DNA from: Albugo candida
Taxonomy: Eukaryota; Oomycota; Peronosporomycetes; Albuginales; Albuginaceae
NCBI GenBank assembly: GCA_905220665.1
Contig: CAJNAR010000152.1
Span: forward strand, 186,001-250,000
Direction: 5' to 3'
DNA length: 64,000 bases
Shown: positions 52,823-63,039 of the stretch, one piece after another
Numbering within the stretch: position 1 is the stretch's first letter
Layout of the letters: the number at the start of each line of letters is the position of its first letter
Translations under genes and position numbers: made by a program
Notes under the pieces: model-generated
Database searches by the model: none
The model's input: only the letters and a program-made list of their open reading frames with translations
Told to the model about the DNA's origin: nothing

Positions 52823-55800
52823 TTAGGAAAGATTACTTCCGCCAGTTTGCGGTGGACATCGATACTCCTCAGGAAGTAACGAGCGCTGTATAGCATTGAA
52901 CGCATACATTCTTCTTCCCGTATTTTTCCAACAGTTTTCAATCCGCACGCCTTCCGATCGCATAACCGCCACAATCTCTGCCTTTTTAGTTTCAGGCAGA
53001 TTATGATTCGTGACCAAAATACGTCCTTGCTCCAACGTTACAGACATTCCCGTCCGGTCTTTCGCGCTCTTGCAGCACGTCACTCTTCCACCGCCTATTA
53101 ATCGAACTAAATCAGAGCTCAGTTGTAATATTTCCGGTCGTTTCTTGCGCGTTTGATGTGACAAACAGATCAGATTTTCCAATTGCGCTAATGTTTTCTC
53201 AATCAGTTCACGACTTGGCATACCGTCAACGGCGTTGACATTCACACCGCTTTGTGTGCGCGCAGAAAAGCTGCTATATCGCTCACAATACGACCGCAAA
53301 GAGCGCAAACTCGCAGTATTGATAACATCCTGAAGCTGTCGTGTGGATGGCTTTGTGCTGTTTGCAATGGTCTGTTTCTCATTAATCCCTTGGGAGAAAA
53401 GCACAGGGCACACTCGTATCATTGCTCCGTCACACAGCGAGCGACCTAGTGGAACGTGAGTCGTCCGCAATGTGACTCGGATCACGAGATGCGTATACCG
53501 AAAAATCCGATGGAAGAGCTGGTTCCATATCTGAGACATTGGAATGCATCCGAAATCGCCTTCTTCTCGAGCGCGTGGTCCAATTCTCAGCTGTTTACTT
53601 TTGCGGAAAATGGAATGGAGTAGCTTTTGGCCGCTTGAGAGCATCGACGTCGCACGATCCATACCGGAAAACTCGACTGTGCGATTATTACAGCGAGATT
53701 GGCTTCCGCTATGGCTGCTATCATCACTGCTGCAGCTATGCCGGTTTTCATTTGGAGTCTGCCAGAACGGATGATTTGGATACTTTTTCAGAGCTTTTTC
53801 GATACTGCTGAAAACGTCCACGCGAGTGACTCCAGCTTGGTCGTAGAAATTGTTCAGCACGGATGAGCAAGTATCGGTGTTGATGTCAGTATTTCCGGAA
53901 TAGAATGTGGCTTCCGAATCTGGATGGAAACTATGGCGACTATCGCTTGTGGTGGCGGTGTTGGAAACCGAAGTTGTGGCAGTGGTAGCGGCATTCGTGC
54001 TCGTTGTGCTTACAGCTGGTGCGACTTCACACGAGTTCGAAGTTTGCATGTTCAGTGGTCGATCGTGATGGGATGGCGGTACATTGCGATGGTCCGGGTT
54101 CTTGGGAACTTCATGCTGTTCTTCAACAAGGATGAATTGGACATTACGAAGCTCGTTCACAGCTGCTGCCATATCTTCAAGCATCCCTGCTTCATTCCCG
54201 TGTGTAGAAAGCAAACTCTCTACATCAAAGAGAAAGCCAACCTTTTCGAATTGATCCAGCATTCGTCTTCCGATGGATTGCGTCGATACTTGAACAGCAA
54301 AATCCAGTTTTCTCGTAAAGGCGGTTACAAGAGCAGCGATAGCTTGTGGGAAACAAACATCCATCCGTTTTTGAATTTCCCATTCCAAATCTTCAGCTTT
54401 CTGTTGCGATTCCGTCCAAAGCGGATCTTGACGTGTGTTTTGACAATGATCATCAAATTCTCTTCCCTGCATTTTCGTCCGTTGTTCTTGCAAGCCAAGA
54501 ATGCCTCCTCCACGGAATTTGTACACATGTGCGGCCATAGCGCCCACCGTCACCGTATCGTACACAGCCGATCGCTCGACTGTACTCGGCTTGGATCGAT
54601 CGTCTCCAGCGGCATTTTGGCTGATACACGATGACTGTGAAGCAATTTGCCGGGATTTCGCCAGCGAATCGACTTTGGCGACCCACATTTCATGTAAATG
54701 AAGGTTTACCGGCAAAAAACGAAGTGTGGCATTCTTCTTTAGGGTGCTCGGTTTGAAGTACTGCTGGTTCTCATCTCTCCGTTTGTACACCTTACGCAAT
54801 TGGTACAGCAGCTTCACGTACTGTTTGCGTGCATCCAGCCTCCGTGAGAGCCATTCCCGGCAGCGTGTCAGATCACCATCATTCTGGATCTGCTCAATGA
54901 GGTTTTCGTAGATATTGCGACTTGAAGTTTTGGCACGAACACGATCGTAGCTGTCGACTCGACTGAGGTCCTGTTGTGCCTGCAGTAGACATTTAGCTCG
55001 ATGATGGACAATGATCTCAACGACCTGGCGCGGAATCAAATTGTTGAAGCGACCTTCAGTCAGATCCTCAACCACAAGCAATCCTTGCTCTCGAATGTGA
55101 TACTGGCTACTGATCGATTGCGATAGCGGCATTCCATTCACAGCATTCGCTGCAGCCTGGACGCCCCCTGCTTGACTGAAACGAGGCATCACAGGATGAA
55201 TGAGCAATTTTGGCGGTGTTGCGACAACGCTGGATTCTCGTATCGTACGGAAAGATTGCTCGGCTGCAATAAGTGACATTTGTTCTCCTCGTGAGCCGTA
55301 TTCTACAAGCCGATCCATGGAAACCCCAAATTCAGCGACAACGGTCCATTGCGACGCGAGCGCTGGCCTTTCTTCCTGAACAACCTCATCATCCTCATAA
55401 TCTGATTCATCCTCAAATAAATCCTCAACGGCCTGTGAGCCAAATTCGTCTTCTGTCTCATCAGGAATCCCACCGCCAGTCGCTGTGAATTGGCGCCAAA
55501 GTTCTGCTTGTTCGAGTGCGTTGTTAGTACTTTGGTCGATACTGGAAGAATGGAGTCGAGCGATGACAGCCTCAGCGGTGATGACTGATGGATCCCGTCG
55601 ATCCATTGCTGACAAAAGCTCTTTGACCGAATACACAACGAGCCGAAGCTTCTCTTCAGCGAGGAACCCGAGTGGAATCCGAGGAACTGACATGAACGAG
55701 TATACCTGCCGTCCCAAAGGCCCAACGACCGCTATATTGCTGGAATGCACAGTGTCTGTGTTGCTGATCTGTTTCCATATGTATCGATTCGTATCGGCAT

Positions 55801-58711
55801 TCCATTCGAGGCGCTGGATACCGATATAACATCCTTGCTCAAAGACTTCATTGATTTCTAGAATGAGCGAAAGGCTGATGTAATGCGTGACTTCTGCTCC
55901 ATTTTGCTCCTGGACGATAATGGATCCTTTGTCGTCATACGTATGGATGGATGCTGCGCGTTGGCTCTGACGTTGAAGCATCGAGACACTGGCACGAACC
56001 TCATTTTCTTTGATGAGAGCATCGACCAATTTGGAAGTATCTCCCTCGCTCCATGAAGAAGACGCAAATGAACAGCTCGGGGTTGCCACTTGTTCGTATT
56101 GTCCATCCGACATTTCCGATTGAGAATCTGTGAATCGAGACTCATTTGGGACTTCTCGAAGCGATTTTGCGGTGGAATTCCATTGCAGAAACACGAGACA
56201 GCAAGGCGGAATCGAGTATGGAAGCCACACAGTGAAGATGTAGTACCAGGGATACGGGATCGGATCTTTGCTTAAAAGTTGGACAATCCACGAGAGAAGA
56301 TAAATTAGTGTGACGACGCCAATGAGAGCGTAATAGAGCCGAAGAGCTTTCCGGAGCACCAATTCATGAAGCCCCGTCATCTGACCAAGTAATGAGCGCC
56401 CTCTACGCATTACCATGACACCCAACGCCATGACGACAACTGTCAGCGCCAGAAACACTGCGTACGTGATAGTTGTGGACACGAGAAAAATTTGCTCTTG
56501 ATCATTGACGTAACAGCTCCAAAGATATCGAGGTAGATCGGAAAATGCGCTGGAAAGAAGCTGAGCATCGTCTCCTTTGCACTGTAAATTCATTAATGAG
56601 GAAGGATCTTCTTCGTAAGCGTACACGCGGTCGATGAGGTCAATGTGAGCGAGCAGAAAAACCAATTGGAAGCCGTAAAAGGCCGCGTTTAGCAGCACAA
56701 ACGCGAAGCATACTTTTTTTTTCGGTAATTTTCGAAGACGAAGACTCAAGACTGTTCCCCAATGAAACGATACGGCCAGCAGCATTGTGAATGTAAAGCA
56801 CAGCTGTACACGCGATATGTAGAAATACGCACTTGAGCGCATAATGGTCCAAAATATATTGTTCACAATGGCAGTGGATAGCTCCAAAACAGTGCAAACA
56901 GCTGTGATATCTGTCCAAATAGAGCCCAATGAGAATGAAAGTCCATTGGATCGGATGACAGCACTGCAGAAGAGCAACGAGCCGACAAGAACGACAATCG
57001 ATACGTAGCTGTACGAGCTTGCACTCGCTCCAGTCATTGAATCAACCGAGATGGAAGAGATCGTACCGTCCACTACGAGGTTGTCATTGGGATCATAAAC
57101 GCCCAACATGATCTGATTCAGACCCGTGTATGATACCGAAGGATTCTGGACTTGGCTCACACTCAATAGGACCCAGCCTTTCTCGATCGCCTGTGCGACT
57201 TTGAGCTGCCATTGACCTGTAGAAGCTGTATGACGAGTGTGCAGAATCGGAGAAACATTCGCTTCTCCATAGACGGAAGCGTTTGTGTCGGTTGGTACAT
57301 TGGGTACATCAGTGCCAGGGGACTCCATGGAAGACGTCAACATCCGATTTGTGGTGTTGGTACCATTTATAGAGGGATCGACCCGTGTGGCGTCCCATCC
57401 TGTCTCAATGTACCACGTTTCGGATCCTGTGAATGTCCATCGTCGATCGAATGTGATAGATATCGTGCTTTTTGCTGGTATTCTCGCATTTGAATAAAAG
57501 GATAACGATGCATTTCCTGCATTACCGGGATATATATTTTCTGGGACAAAAGATGCGCTTGAGATGGAAGCGGCTTCGAGAGGAGATACGCGAAGGAACG
57601 AAGAGAATACGCCGCCATTTTCATCATCAAATATGTAATGGATTGGCGTGAGATTGGAATCGGTCGTGTAGATGAGTGTGGGACGATCGCCATCTTGTAA
57701 AGTACGCAGTTGGGACGCATTGAGTCCTGTTGGCGTATTCACATGATCAAAAGTAAGACGCAATGGGTCGTATGTTAATTGGTGCTTTGATGGGACGTTG
57801 ATGGTCAAATACGCACGCGTGACACCTGTACCACTACTATTGGAGTATAAGGAAACAAAACAAATTGTTTTAATCAAGCTTGGATTGGACGAGTCTGGGG
57901 CATTTGTCGTTACTGTATCGTTTTGGTACAATTCCACACTGCAATAGGGATTCGTGGTTGAGAAATTGTATCCAATTGGACTTGCAATCATAATCTGCTT
58001 CAATCGTTTGGACGGATTGTCGCCGTAGAAAGAGCTCACAAAATCGTCACGTTTTATTATGACCGAGAATGTCGCATTGATTTGGCCAGGATATGCTGAA
58101 GAGACGCCTTTCCAAACATTCGTTCGCAATACGGCTTCGTGACAGCATGGGTCACTACACTCAAAGTTGGCTAATTCTGTGTACGACCAGGTGGTACTTC
58201 CACTGCAGAACGATTGTTTAGACGAGTTGAATCGACAAGATGGAAAGTTCATGCACGGAAACCACGTCTGATGGTTTTGCGCTTGTCGTCCACCATACGT
58301 GCAGCATGGTAGTCCACTACATTCTCCATTCGGAGTGTTGAACAAATTGGAACTTGTTGGTACGCAACACGACGGGACCAAAGCTTTGTCGACGGATACA
58401 GCGTCCCCTACTTGACAACATCTGGAACAATCATCGTTTTGGTACGACAGTGGAAATGGGTTCGTGGTGCCGGTTTCCGGACCGTTATCCCACGTACCAT
58501 CAGCGCTCAAGTCTTGACTCGTCACAGCCGATGGAATTACAATAATCAGACTAATATATGTCCATATCCTTGCGAATCGAATCAACGGAAACTGTTTTCG
58601 GTTAGAGATGCACACTCGGGTCCTAATGCAAGATCGTTTCTTAGGGGACACTATAAGTTCAGGCAACATGTCATGTGTGTGACATTTTTCTGAATACCGA
58701 CTCGCGCGCAT
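52823..58711 (-). CDS. GPCR-like receptor fused to an INPP4-type inositol phosphatase
   Basis: A single intronless frame of 1962 residues (ATG at 58711; the frame extends upstream only to a GTG). After about 45 basic residues there is a signal-anchor-like hydrophobic stretch, then a cysteine-rich ectodomain (DDCSRCCQVGD, LPCCTYGG, DPCCHEAV) with many N-glycosylation sites up to about residue 560. About seven membrane helices follow (roughly 565-845). The cytosolic remainder has an acidic region, then a long domain resembling type I inositol-3,4-bisphosphate 4-phosphatases, ending with the catalytic Cys-x5-Arg loop CCKSAKDRTGMSVTLEQG near residue 1880. GPCRs fused to catalytic domains (GPCR-bigrams) are known in oomycetes. 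Ligand sensing coupled to phosphoinositide dephosphorylation at a membrane is the inferred role. Confidence 0.88.
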   Translation of the reverse strand: MRASRYSEKCHTHDMLPELIVSPKKRSCIRTRVCISNRKQFPLIRFARIWTYISLIIVIPSAVTSQDLSADGTWDNGPETGTTNPFPLSYQNDDCSRCCQVGDAVSVDKALVPSCCVPTSSNLFNTPNGECSGLPCCTYGGRQAQNHQTWFPCMNFPSCRFNSSKQSFCSGSTTWSYTELANFECSDPCCHEAVLRTNVWKGVSSAYPGQINATFSVIIKRDDFVSSFYGDNPSKRLKQIMIASPIGYNFSTTNPYCSVELYQNDTVTTNAPDSSNPSLIKTICFVSLYSNSSGTGVTRAYLTINVPSKHQLTYDPLRLTFDHVNTPTGLNASQLRTLQDGDRPTLIYTTDSNLTPIHYIFDDENGGVFSSFLRVSPLEAASISSASFVPENIYPGNAGNASLSFYSNARIPAKSTISITFDRRWTFTGSETWYIETGWDATRVDPSINGTNTTNRMLTSSMESPGTDVPNVPTDTNASVYGEANVSPILHTRHTASTGQWQLKVAQAIEKGWVLLSVSQVQNPSVSYTGLNQIMLGVYDPNDNLVVDGTISSISVDSMTGASASSYSYVSIVVLVGSLLFCSAVIRSNGLSFSLGSIWTDITAVCTVLELSTAIVNNIFWTIMRSSAYFYISRVQLCFTFTMLLAVSFHWGTVLSLRLRKLPKKKVCFAFVLLNAAFYGFQLVFLLAHIDLIDRVYAYEEDPSSLMNLQCKGDDAQLLSSAFSDLPRYLWSCYVNDQEQIFLVSTTITYAVFLALTVVVMALGVMVMRRGRSLLGQMTGLHELVLRKALRLYYALIGVVTLIYLLSWIVQLLSKDPIPYPWYYIFTVWLPYSIPPCCLVFLQWNSTAKSLREVPNESRFTDSQSEMSDGQYEQVATPSCSFASSSWSEGDTSKLVDALIKENEVRASVSMLQRQSQRAASIHTYDDKGSIIVQEQNGAEVTHYISLSLILEINEVFEQGCYIGIQRLEWNADTNRYIWKQISNTDTVHSSNIAVVGPLGRQVYSFMSVPRIPLGFLAEEKLRLVVYSVKELLSAMDRRDPSVITAEAVIARLHSSSIDQSTNNALEQAELWRQFTATGGGIPDETEDEFGSQAVEDLFEDESDYEDDEVVQEERPALASQWTVVAEFGVSMDRLVEYGSRGEQMSLIAAEQSFRTIRESSVVATPPKLLIHPVMPRFSQAGGVQAAANAVNGMPLSQSISSQYHIREQGLLVVEDLTEGRFNNLIPRQVVEIIVHHRAKCLLQAQQDLSRVDSYDRVRAKTSSRNIYENLIEQIQNDGDLTRCREWLSRRLDARKQYVKLLYQLRKVYKRRDENQQYFKPSTLKKNATLRFLPVNLHLHEMWVAKVDSLAKSRQIASQSSCISQNAAGDDRSKPSTVERSAVYDTVTVGAMAAHVYKFRGGGILGLQEQRTKMQGREFDDHCQNTRQDPLWTESQQKAEDLEWEIQKRMDVCFPQAIAALVTAFTRKLDFAVQVSTQSIGRRMLDQFEKVGFLFDVESLLSTHGNEAGMLEDMAAAVNELRNVQFILVEEQHEVPKNPDHRNVPPSHHDRPLNMQTSNSCEVAPAVSTTSTNAATTATTSVSNTATTSDSRHSFHPDSEATFYSGNTDINTDTCSSVLNNFYDQAGVTRVDVFSSIEKALKKYPNHPFWQTPNENRHSCSSDDSSHSGSQSRCNNRTVEFSGMDRATSMLSSGQKLLHSIFRKSKQLRIGPRAREEGDFGCIPMSQIWNQLFHRIFRYTHLVIRVTLRTTHVPLGRSLCDGAMIRVCPVLFSQGINEKQTIANSTKPSTRQLQDVINTASLRSLRSYCERYSSFSARTQSGVNVNAVDGMPSRELIEKTLAQLENLICLSHQTRKKRPEILQLSSDLVRLIGGGRVTCCKSAKDRTGMSVTLEQGRILVTNHNLPETKKAEIVAVMRSEGVRIENCWKNTGRRMYAFNAIQRSLLPEEYRCPPQTGGSNLS

Positions 58712-59435
58712 TGTAAAGTGTACCACGTCTCGTCGGTGCTACGGCGATATCCGGTGCTGGATCGCAAAATGATAAATCGGAGCAGCAGAAGTCTTCTATG
58801 ATGTACTATATCGATACGAATATTATACGACAAACAGTTGCACGTGTCGAGCTCACCAATGCACGTCGCACGACAAGATTGCTTCGAGAGAATGGAATTT
58901 GGGCACAAACGAGGTGTTAGTAGCGTTCTAGTTTGGCTTTGCTTCGAGAAATGACCAATCATATTGCATTACAGAAAGTTCAGGGATTTCCCATGAACCC
59001 TAGTGGCACCGTAGTAATGTCATTTAAAATTATCAGATTGCCAAGTCGACGATAACAGTTAAAACATTCACCTTTATTGCTTACTTGCGGTGTATTCGAA
59101 TGGTTAATAGCGTAAAAGTAGATCGGATACGGGCTTTCCCAGATGACCAGATGACCAGATGACCTCATAAATGCTCTCTACAAATCCAAGCACAACAGCG
59201 CGCTGCATTACAACGGACAAGAGTGGTTTTTATTGAGCTTCATAGCTACAGGGTCGCCGTCATCAGCCACTCAAAAGCGTCCGAAATTTGCTCACTTCGA
59301 AGTCATATGTACCGTAGGAAACAACCGTTCCTATTTGTGCATTTAGTATGTCCTTTATCGTATCATAACAAGCACTAGTGTCTGTAAGCTAGTAAACTGA
59401 TTATTGACAAATCAGATAGAAATCCGTGGAAACTA
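58712..59435. other. Intergenic stretch between divergent genes
   Basis: This gap lies between the receptor-phosphatase and legumain genes and should hold both promoters. It includes a small perfect tandem repeat, three copies of CCAGATGA at 59139-59162. Otherwise nothing is recognised. Confidence 0.55.
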
Positions 59436-60927
59436 ATGAAAAGTGTTGGGTCCATTCTTGAGCCGCTCACCCTCATCCATTTGTGTCTACTGTATGCGAC
59501 TGCGGATCATTGGGCAGTCATTGTTGTCGGATCGAGAGGATACTGGAATTACCGCCATCAATCAGACGCATGTCACGCTTACCATGTTGTTCACGATCAC
59601 GGTATTCCGAAAAAGAATATAATCCTGATGATGTACAATGACGTGGCACACGATTCTAAAAATCCATTGCCTGGTACACTGTATAACCGCCCTACTCTTT
59701 CGCGCTCGACGGGTCAAGTTACCGAACCCAAAAATGTATATGACGGATGTCATGTAGAATACGCCGGTGATGCGGTCACACCTCAAAATTTCATGAATGT
59801 ATTGCTTGGTAATAAAACGGCATCAAACGGAAAACGGGTTTTGGAAAGTATCAAAACGGATCGAGTTTTCATCAATTTTGTGGATCATGGGGCAAATGGG
59901 TACATTGTATTCCCAGGTACAAAAAAACTTACTGCACGACAATTGCACAGTACACTATTGCAAATGTACACCGAGAATAGATACAAAGAAGTTGTACTCT
60001 ATATGGAAGGTAAGACACTACCTTTTCTATAAAGTACGCTGCTTACTGATGGAATAATATGCAGCGTGTCATTCCGGCTCTATGTTTATAAATCGACTGC
60101 CCAGAAAATATAACATTTTCGTCACAACTGCTGCCAATCGACACGAATCTTCGTGGGCAACATACTGCCCGCCTTACGACAAAGCCTACAATCACTCTAT
60201 AGGTTCGTGTTTGGGCGATTTATACTCCGTGAATTGGATGGACGATAGTGATTTGGCAGATCTCTCTACTGAAACTTTGGCGCAGCAGCATGAGAAAGTC
60301 AAGCGAGAGACGACAAAGAGCCACGTGAAGAGGTTCGGATCACAAACCGTTGAAAACGAGATTGTCGGTAATTTTCAGTCAGTCGATGACATTTCAGTTA
60401 TAGAAGCAACCGCGCGCAATGCAAGCGACAAAGTCATTACGCCGATAAGCGCGCAAGATTTAAAAGTAATAAGTGCCGTAGAGACGTACGATGTCGAATT
60501 GATTGGGAAGTTTTATCGGTACCTTCGCTCAGAATCGGCATCTGATCGTACGCGCTCTGTTTATGACTTGATGGAGGAGCTAAGAAAAAGAATCCGAGCC
60601 GATGAAGTCTTTGACCGGTTGAATACCGTTGCCAGAAATGTAGTGGACAGAGTACAAGGGTCAGATTCTGGCTGGGAGTGTTATGAGAGGGCTTTGAAGA
60701 TGTTCGATGTTAGTTGTGCGGGGCTGGGAGATACTGAATTGGGTGGTGCATTCACTTCCTACAGTCTCAAGTATACGGAAACTTTTGCTGCGCTTTGTGC
60801 CTCCTATAAGAATCACTCGGCTGGCGTAGAAAGGAAAATGGAGCAGGTTTGTTTGGAATTACAAAAAGATGAAAGCTTCTTTAAAGGAGTAAACGATCGT
60901 CATAGTGGAAAGGTCGATTTGAGCTGA
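59436..60927 (+). CDS. Legumain-type asparaginyl endopeptidase (C13)
   Basis: Exons 59436-60009 and 60065-60927 give 478 residues. A hydrophobic N-terminal segment (LTLIHLCLLYATADH) serves as a signal peptide. The catalytic domain follows: HWAVIVVGSRGYWNYRHQSD, then VFINFVDHGANGYI with the catalytic histidine, and YMEACHSGSMF with the catalytic cysteine, which is restored exactly at the splice junction. TTAANRHESSWATYC and YSVNWMDDSD are also family hallmarks. Legumains cleave after Asn or Asp in acidic vacuoles or outside the cell and activate other proteases by processing. The last 180 residues correspond to the helical prodomain, so a full zymogen is expected. GPI8/PIG-K was considered, but the length and prodomain favour legumain. 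Confidence 0.93.
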
Positions 60928-61424
60928 CAAACAGTCAGCCTCATCTGCGTTGTACATGTTTTAATTGCCATACTCTAATTTTGTCAATTCAGATTGTTTT
61001 TTTCCTTTGCAACTTTATGATAGCGACTTTTCAAGTGAATTACACGATACGAAACATTCAAGCGACAAAGAAAATCCAACGAGTTGTGTTGCTCAGACGT
61101 CCAATGAAACATCGAACCATGAAAAAAGTCTTTGATCAAGTGACGAATAATGCTTCTGCATTCTAAATCCAAGTTTGTGTTGTCACGGAAGGGTAAGATA
61201 CCGTTTGGCAAATTTCGGGATTTATTACGTCCGCTTGTTCGCCTCTGAATAACAACTCACGTTGTTAACACTCCTAATAAAAATAAATACAATGGGAATT
61301 AGAACGACTCTATAGCTACCTGCAAGAGCTTTAGTTTGATTGTCGTCACATGCATTGATATCAGGTAATACGCCCATGTGACAGCTCGAGCTGGTTGGTA
61401 AGTGTTTTGCTGCGGTTGTGATCC
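60928..61424. other. Intergenic stretch between convergent genes
   Basis: This is 0.5 kb between the legumain and ZNHIT1 3' ends. A 49-codon frame ending at 61166 (basic, MKHRTMKKVFDQVTNN) has no recognised family. Possible polyadenylation signals such as AATAAA near 61276 lie on either side. Confidence 0.45.
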
Positions 61425-62014
61425 CTAAAGTCCAAACTTGAGACATCCTGTTTTCTTATGTTGGTCCCCACATTTGATTCTGCAAAATCGAGAGCCGCAT
61501 CGAGTGCACGAATAGGAAGCAAAATACCCACAAATGCAGCAAAAGTGTCTCGCAGGAGTGGTGGACGGTTTCGCCGCCGCCGTCAGGTAATTGGGAGCAG
61601 AGGACCATATTGATTTATAACGCTCGTTTGACTGATCTGCAGACGATTTTCGGCTTAAGGAAGCAAGAAATGAGGCTTCTGAATGCCCAAACTCTTCAAA
61701 TACAAGTTGAGCAAGCCGCTTAGCTGGGTATCTCGCTTTCAACAATTTCTCGATTTTATCACGAGGTTTCTTAGAGACTCGTGGTGAGTTGTTTTTGGGT
61801 ACAGCCTATTCAACATATTGAATTATGTGAGCCATTGGTTATACAGTTTGATTATATGATTTACTTTTACTTTCTCATCGATGTACAATTCATCTTTCAA
61901 ATCCGCTTGATCGGTGATGCAATCCGCTTCATCAATTCCATAATTGTCTGCTTCTAACGATTCTAATCGCGCATTCCGAACGATCGCGCGTGTTTCCTCG
62001 TCAACATGCTTCAT
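61425..62014 (-). CDS. ZNHIT1: HIT zinc-finger protein of the SWR1/SRCAP complex
   Basis: Exons 62014-61871 and 61805-61425 give 174 residues, close to the animal ZNHIT1 length. The N-terminus reads RNARLESLEADNYG, matching the LEALENDNF block of ZNHIT1/VPS71. A charged linker follows, then PNYLTAAAKPS and the C-terminal HIT finger: HFCCICGYFASYSCTRCGSR, FCRIKCGDQH and GCLK, which supplies the expected paired Cys/His ligands. The protein helps the SWR1-type remodeller exchange histone H2A for H2A.Z. It is divergent from the MINDY-like gene on its right. Confidence 0.92.
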
Positions 62015-63039
62015 TGTTTTACTTAGCTTCGTGGTGCGCCCTGACGCAAAGAGCTATGATAAAACATATCGGAATCAGTCGTACATGCAAACGTACCAGA
62101 ATACCGTTTTTGGGCGCTCAAAGCTGCTGCAGGTGCATTTTTAAATGCTTGTGCTGCAATCGTCTCGTTCCATCGCCGTTTGCCATCATGAAATTTGCCC
62201 ATAATCAAGCGGATATTTTGTCCAATACAAAAGGTGCTTACCAGACTTCTCATTCAAGTTGATGCCATAGGATCCACCATATGTGATAAATGGCGTTGTC
62301 CACGCAAATTATGGTGAAATGCAGTACTTCTAGCTATCTTATCAAAGTAACAGCTTTCCGAGTATTTCTCACACGAGAGACTATACACTTTAATATGTAG
62401 GAGCCTTCTCATTATTGCAGCTCAAGCCAGGATGATTCAAAAACCTCGGGCGCTACACATTAAGATTGCACTCGTACAAGCGGCTGCCTGACTTTTAAAT
62501 CGAGTGAGTTGCTTTGTATTGTACATCAGATTCCGTTTTCTATGTATTTCACAACTTTTGTTGTTATCAAAATATTTGAAAGCAGACAGAGACCACCATT
62601 GTGCACTGAATAAATTTCTCATAGAGCAAACAGTATCCCAATTCGTTTTGTATGCGTCCGTAACCCGTTGAATTGACCCTTATGGCTGTCAGATTGCTGC
62701 AAATCTTTTTGATTTGATGATTTGTTGTTCAATGTATCAATAATTATACAGGCAGTGACTCTGTGAACCATTTTTTGAGATGAAGCAAACCCTGGCTTCT
62801 TAAGACGATCGTATACAATTACTCAATTCTAATGTCCCGCACTGTGCGCACACAAATGCTGAATCGACGCGTTGCCCTTTGAATATGCACTTTTGGAGTT
62901 TTTTAATACACACGTTCCGAGTTCCATCCATAAATATATTATTATCATACTCTTTCGCATCAGTGTTCATAATCGCTGACGTCTATTACTGACATATCCG
63001 CTTACCTGCCCACTTGGCACCATATAACCGTTATTCCAC
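62015..63039. other. Intergenic stretch, one weak frame
   Basis: This gap separates the divergent ZNHIT1 and MINDY-like genes. On the minus strand a short ATG frame ending at 62023 (MGKFHDGKRRWNETIAAQAF) looks mildly protein-like but has no recognised family. The rest is AT-rich and without features. Confidence 0.45.

Noticed and set aside
53924..54634. 236-codon plus-strand frame inside the receptor-phosphatase gene
   Set aside because: It is antisense to a strongly supported coding region and lacks any domain, so it is a shadow frame.
59436..60927. Call of GPI8/PIG-K for the C13 protease
   Set aside because: The prodomain-length C-terminus and YSVNWMDDSD-type block fit legumain; GPI8 would normally have a C-terminal membrane helix, absent here.
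60981..61166. Basic 61-codon frame after legumain
   Set aside because: It starts at TTG, no splice partner is seen, and it lies between two convergent genes, so it was not called.
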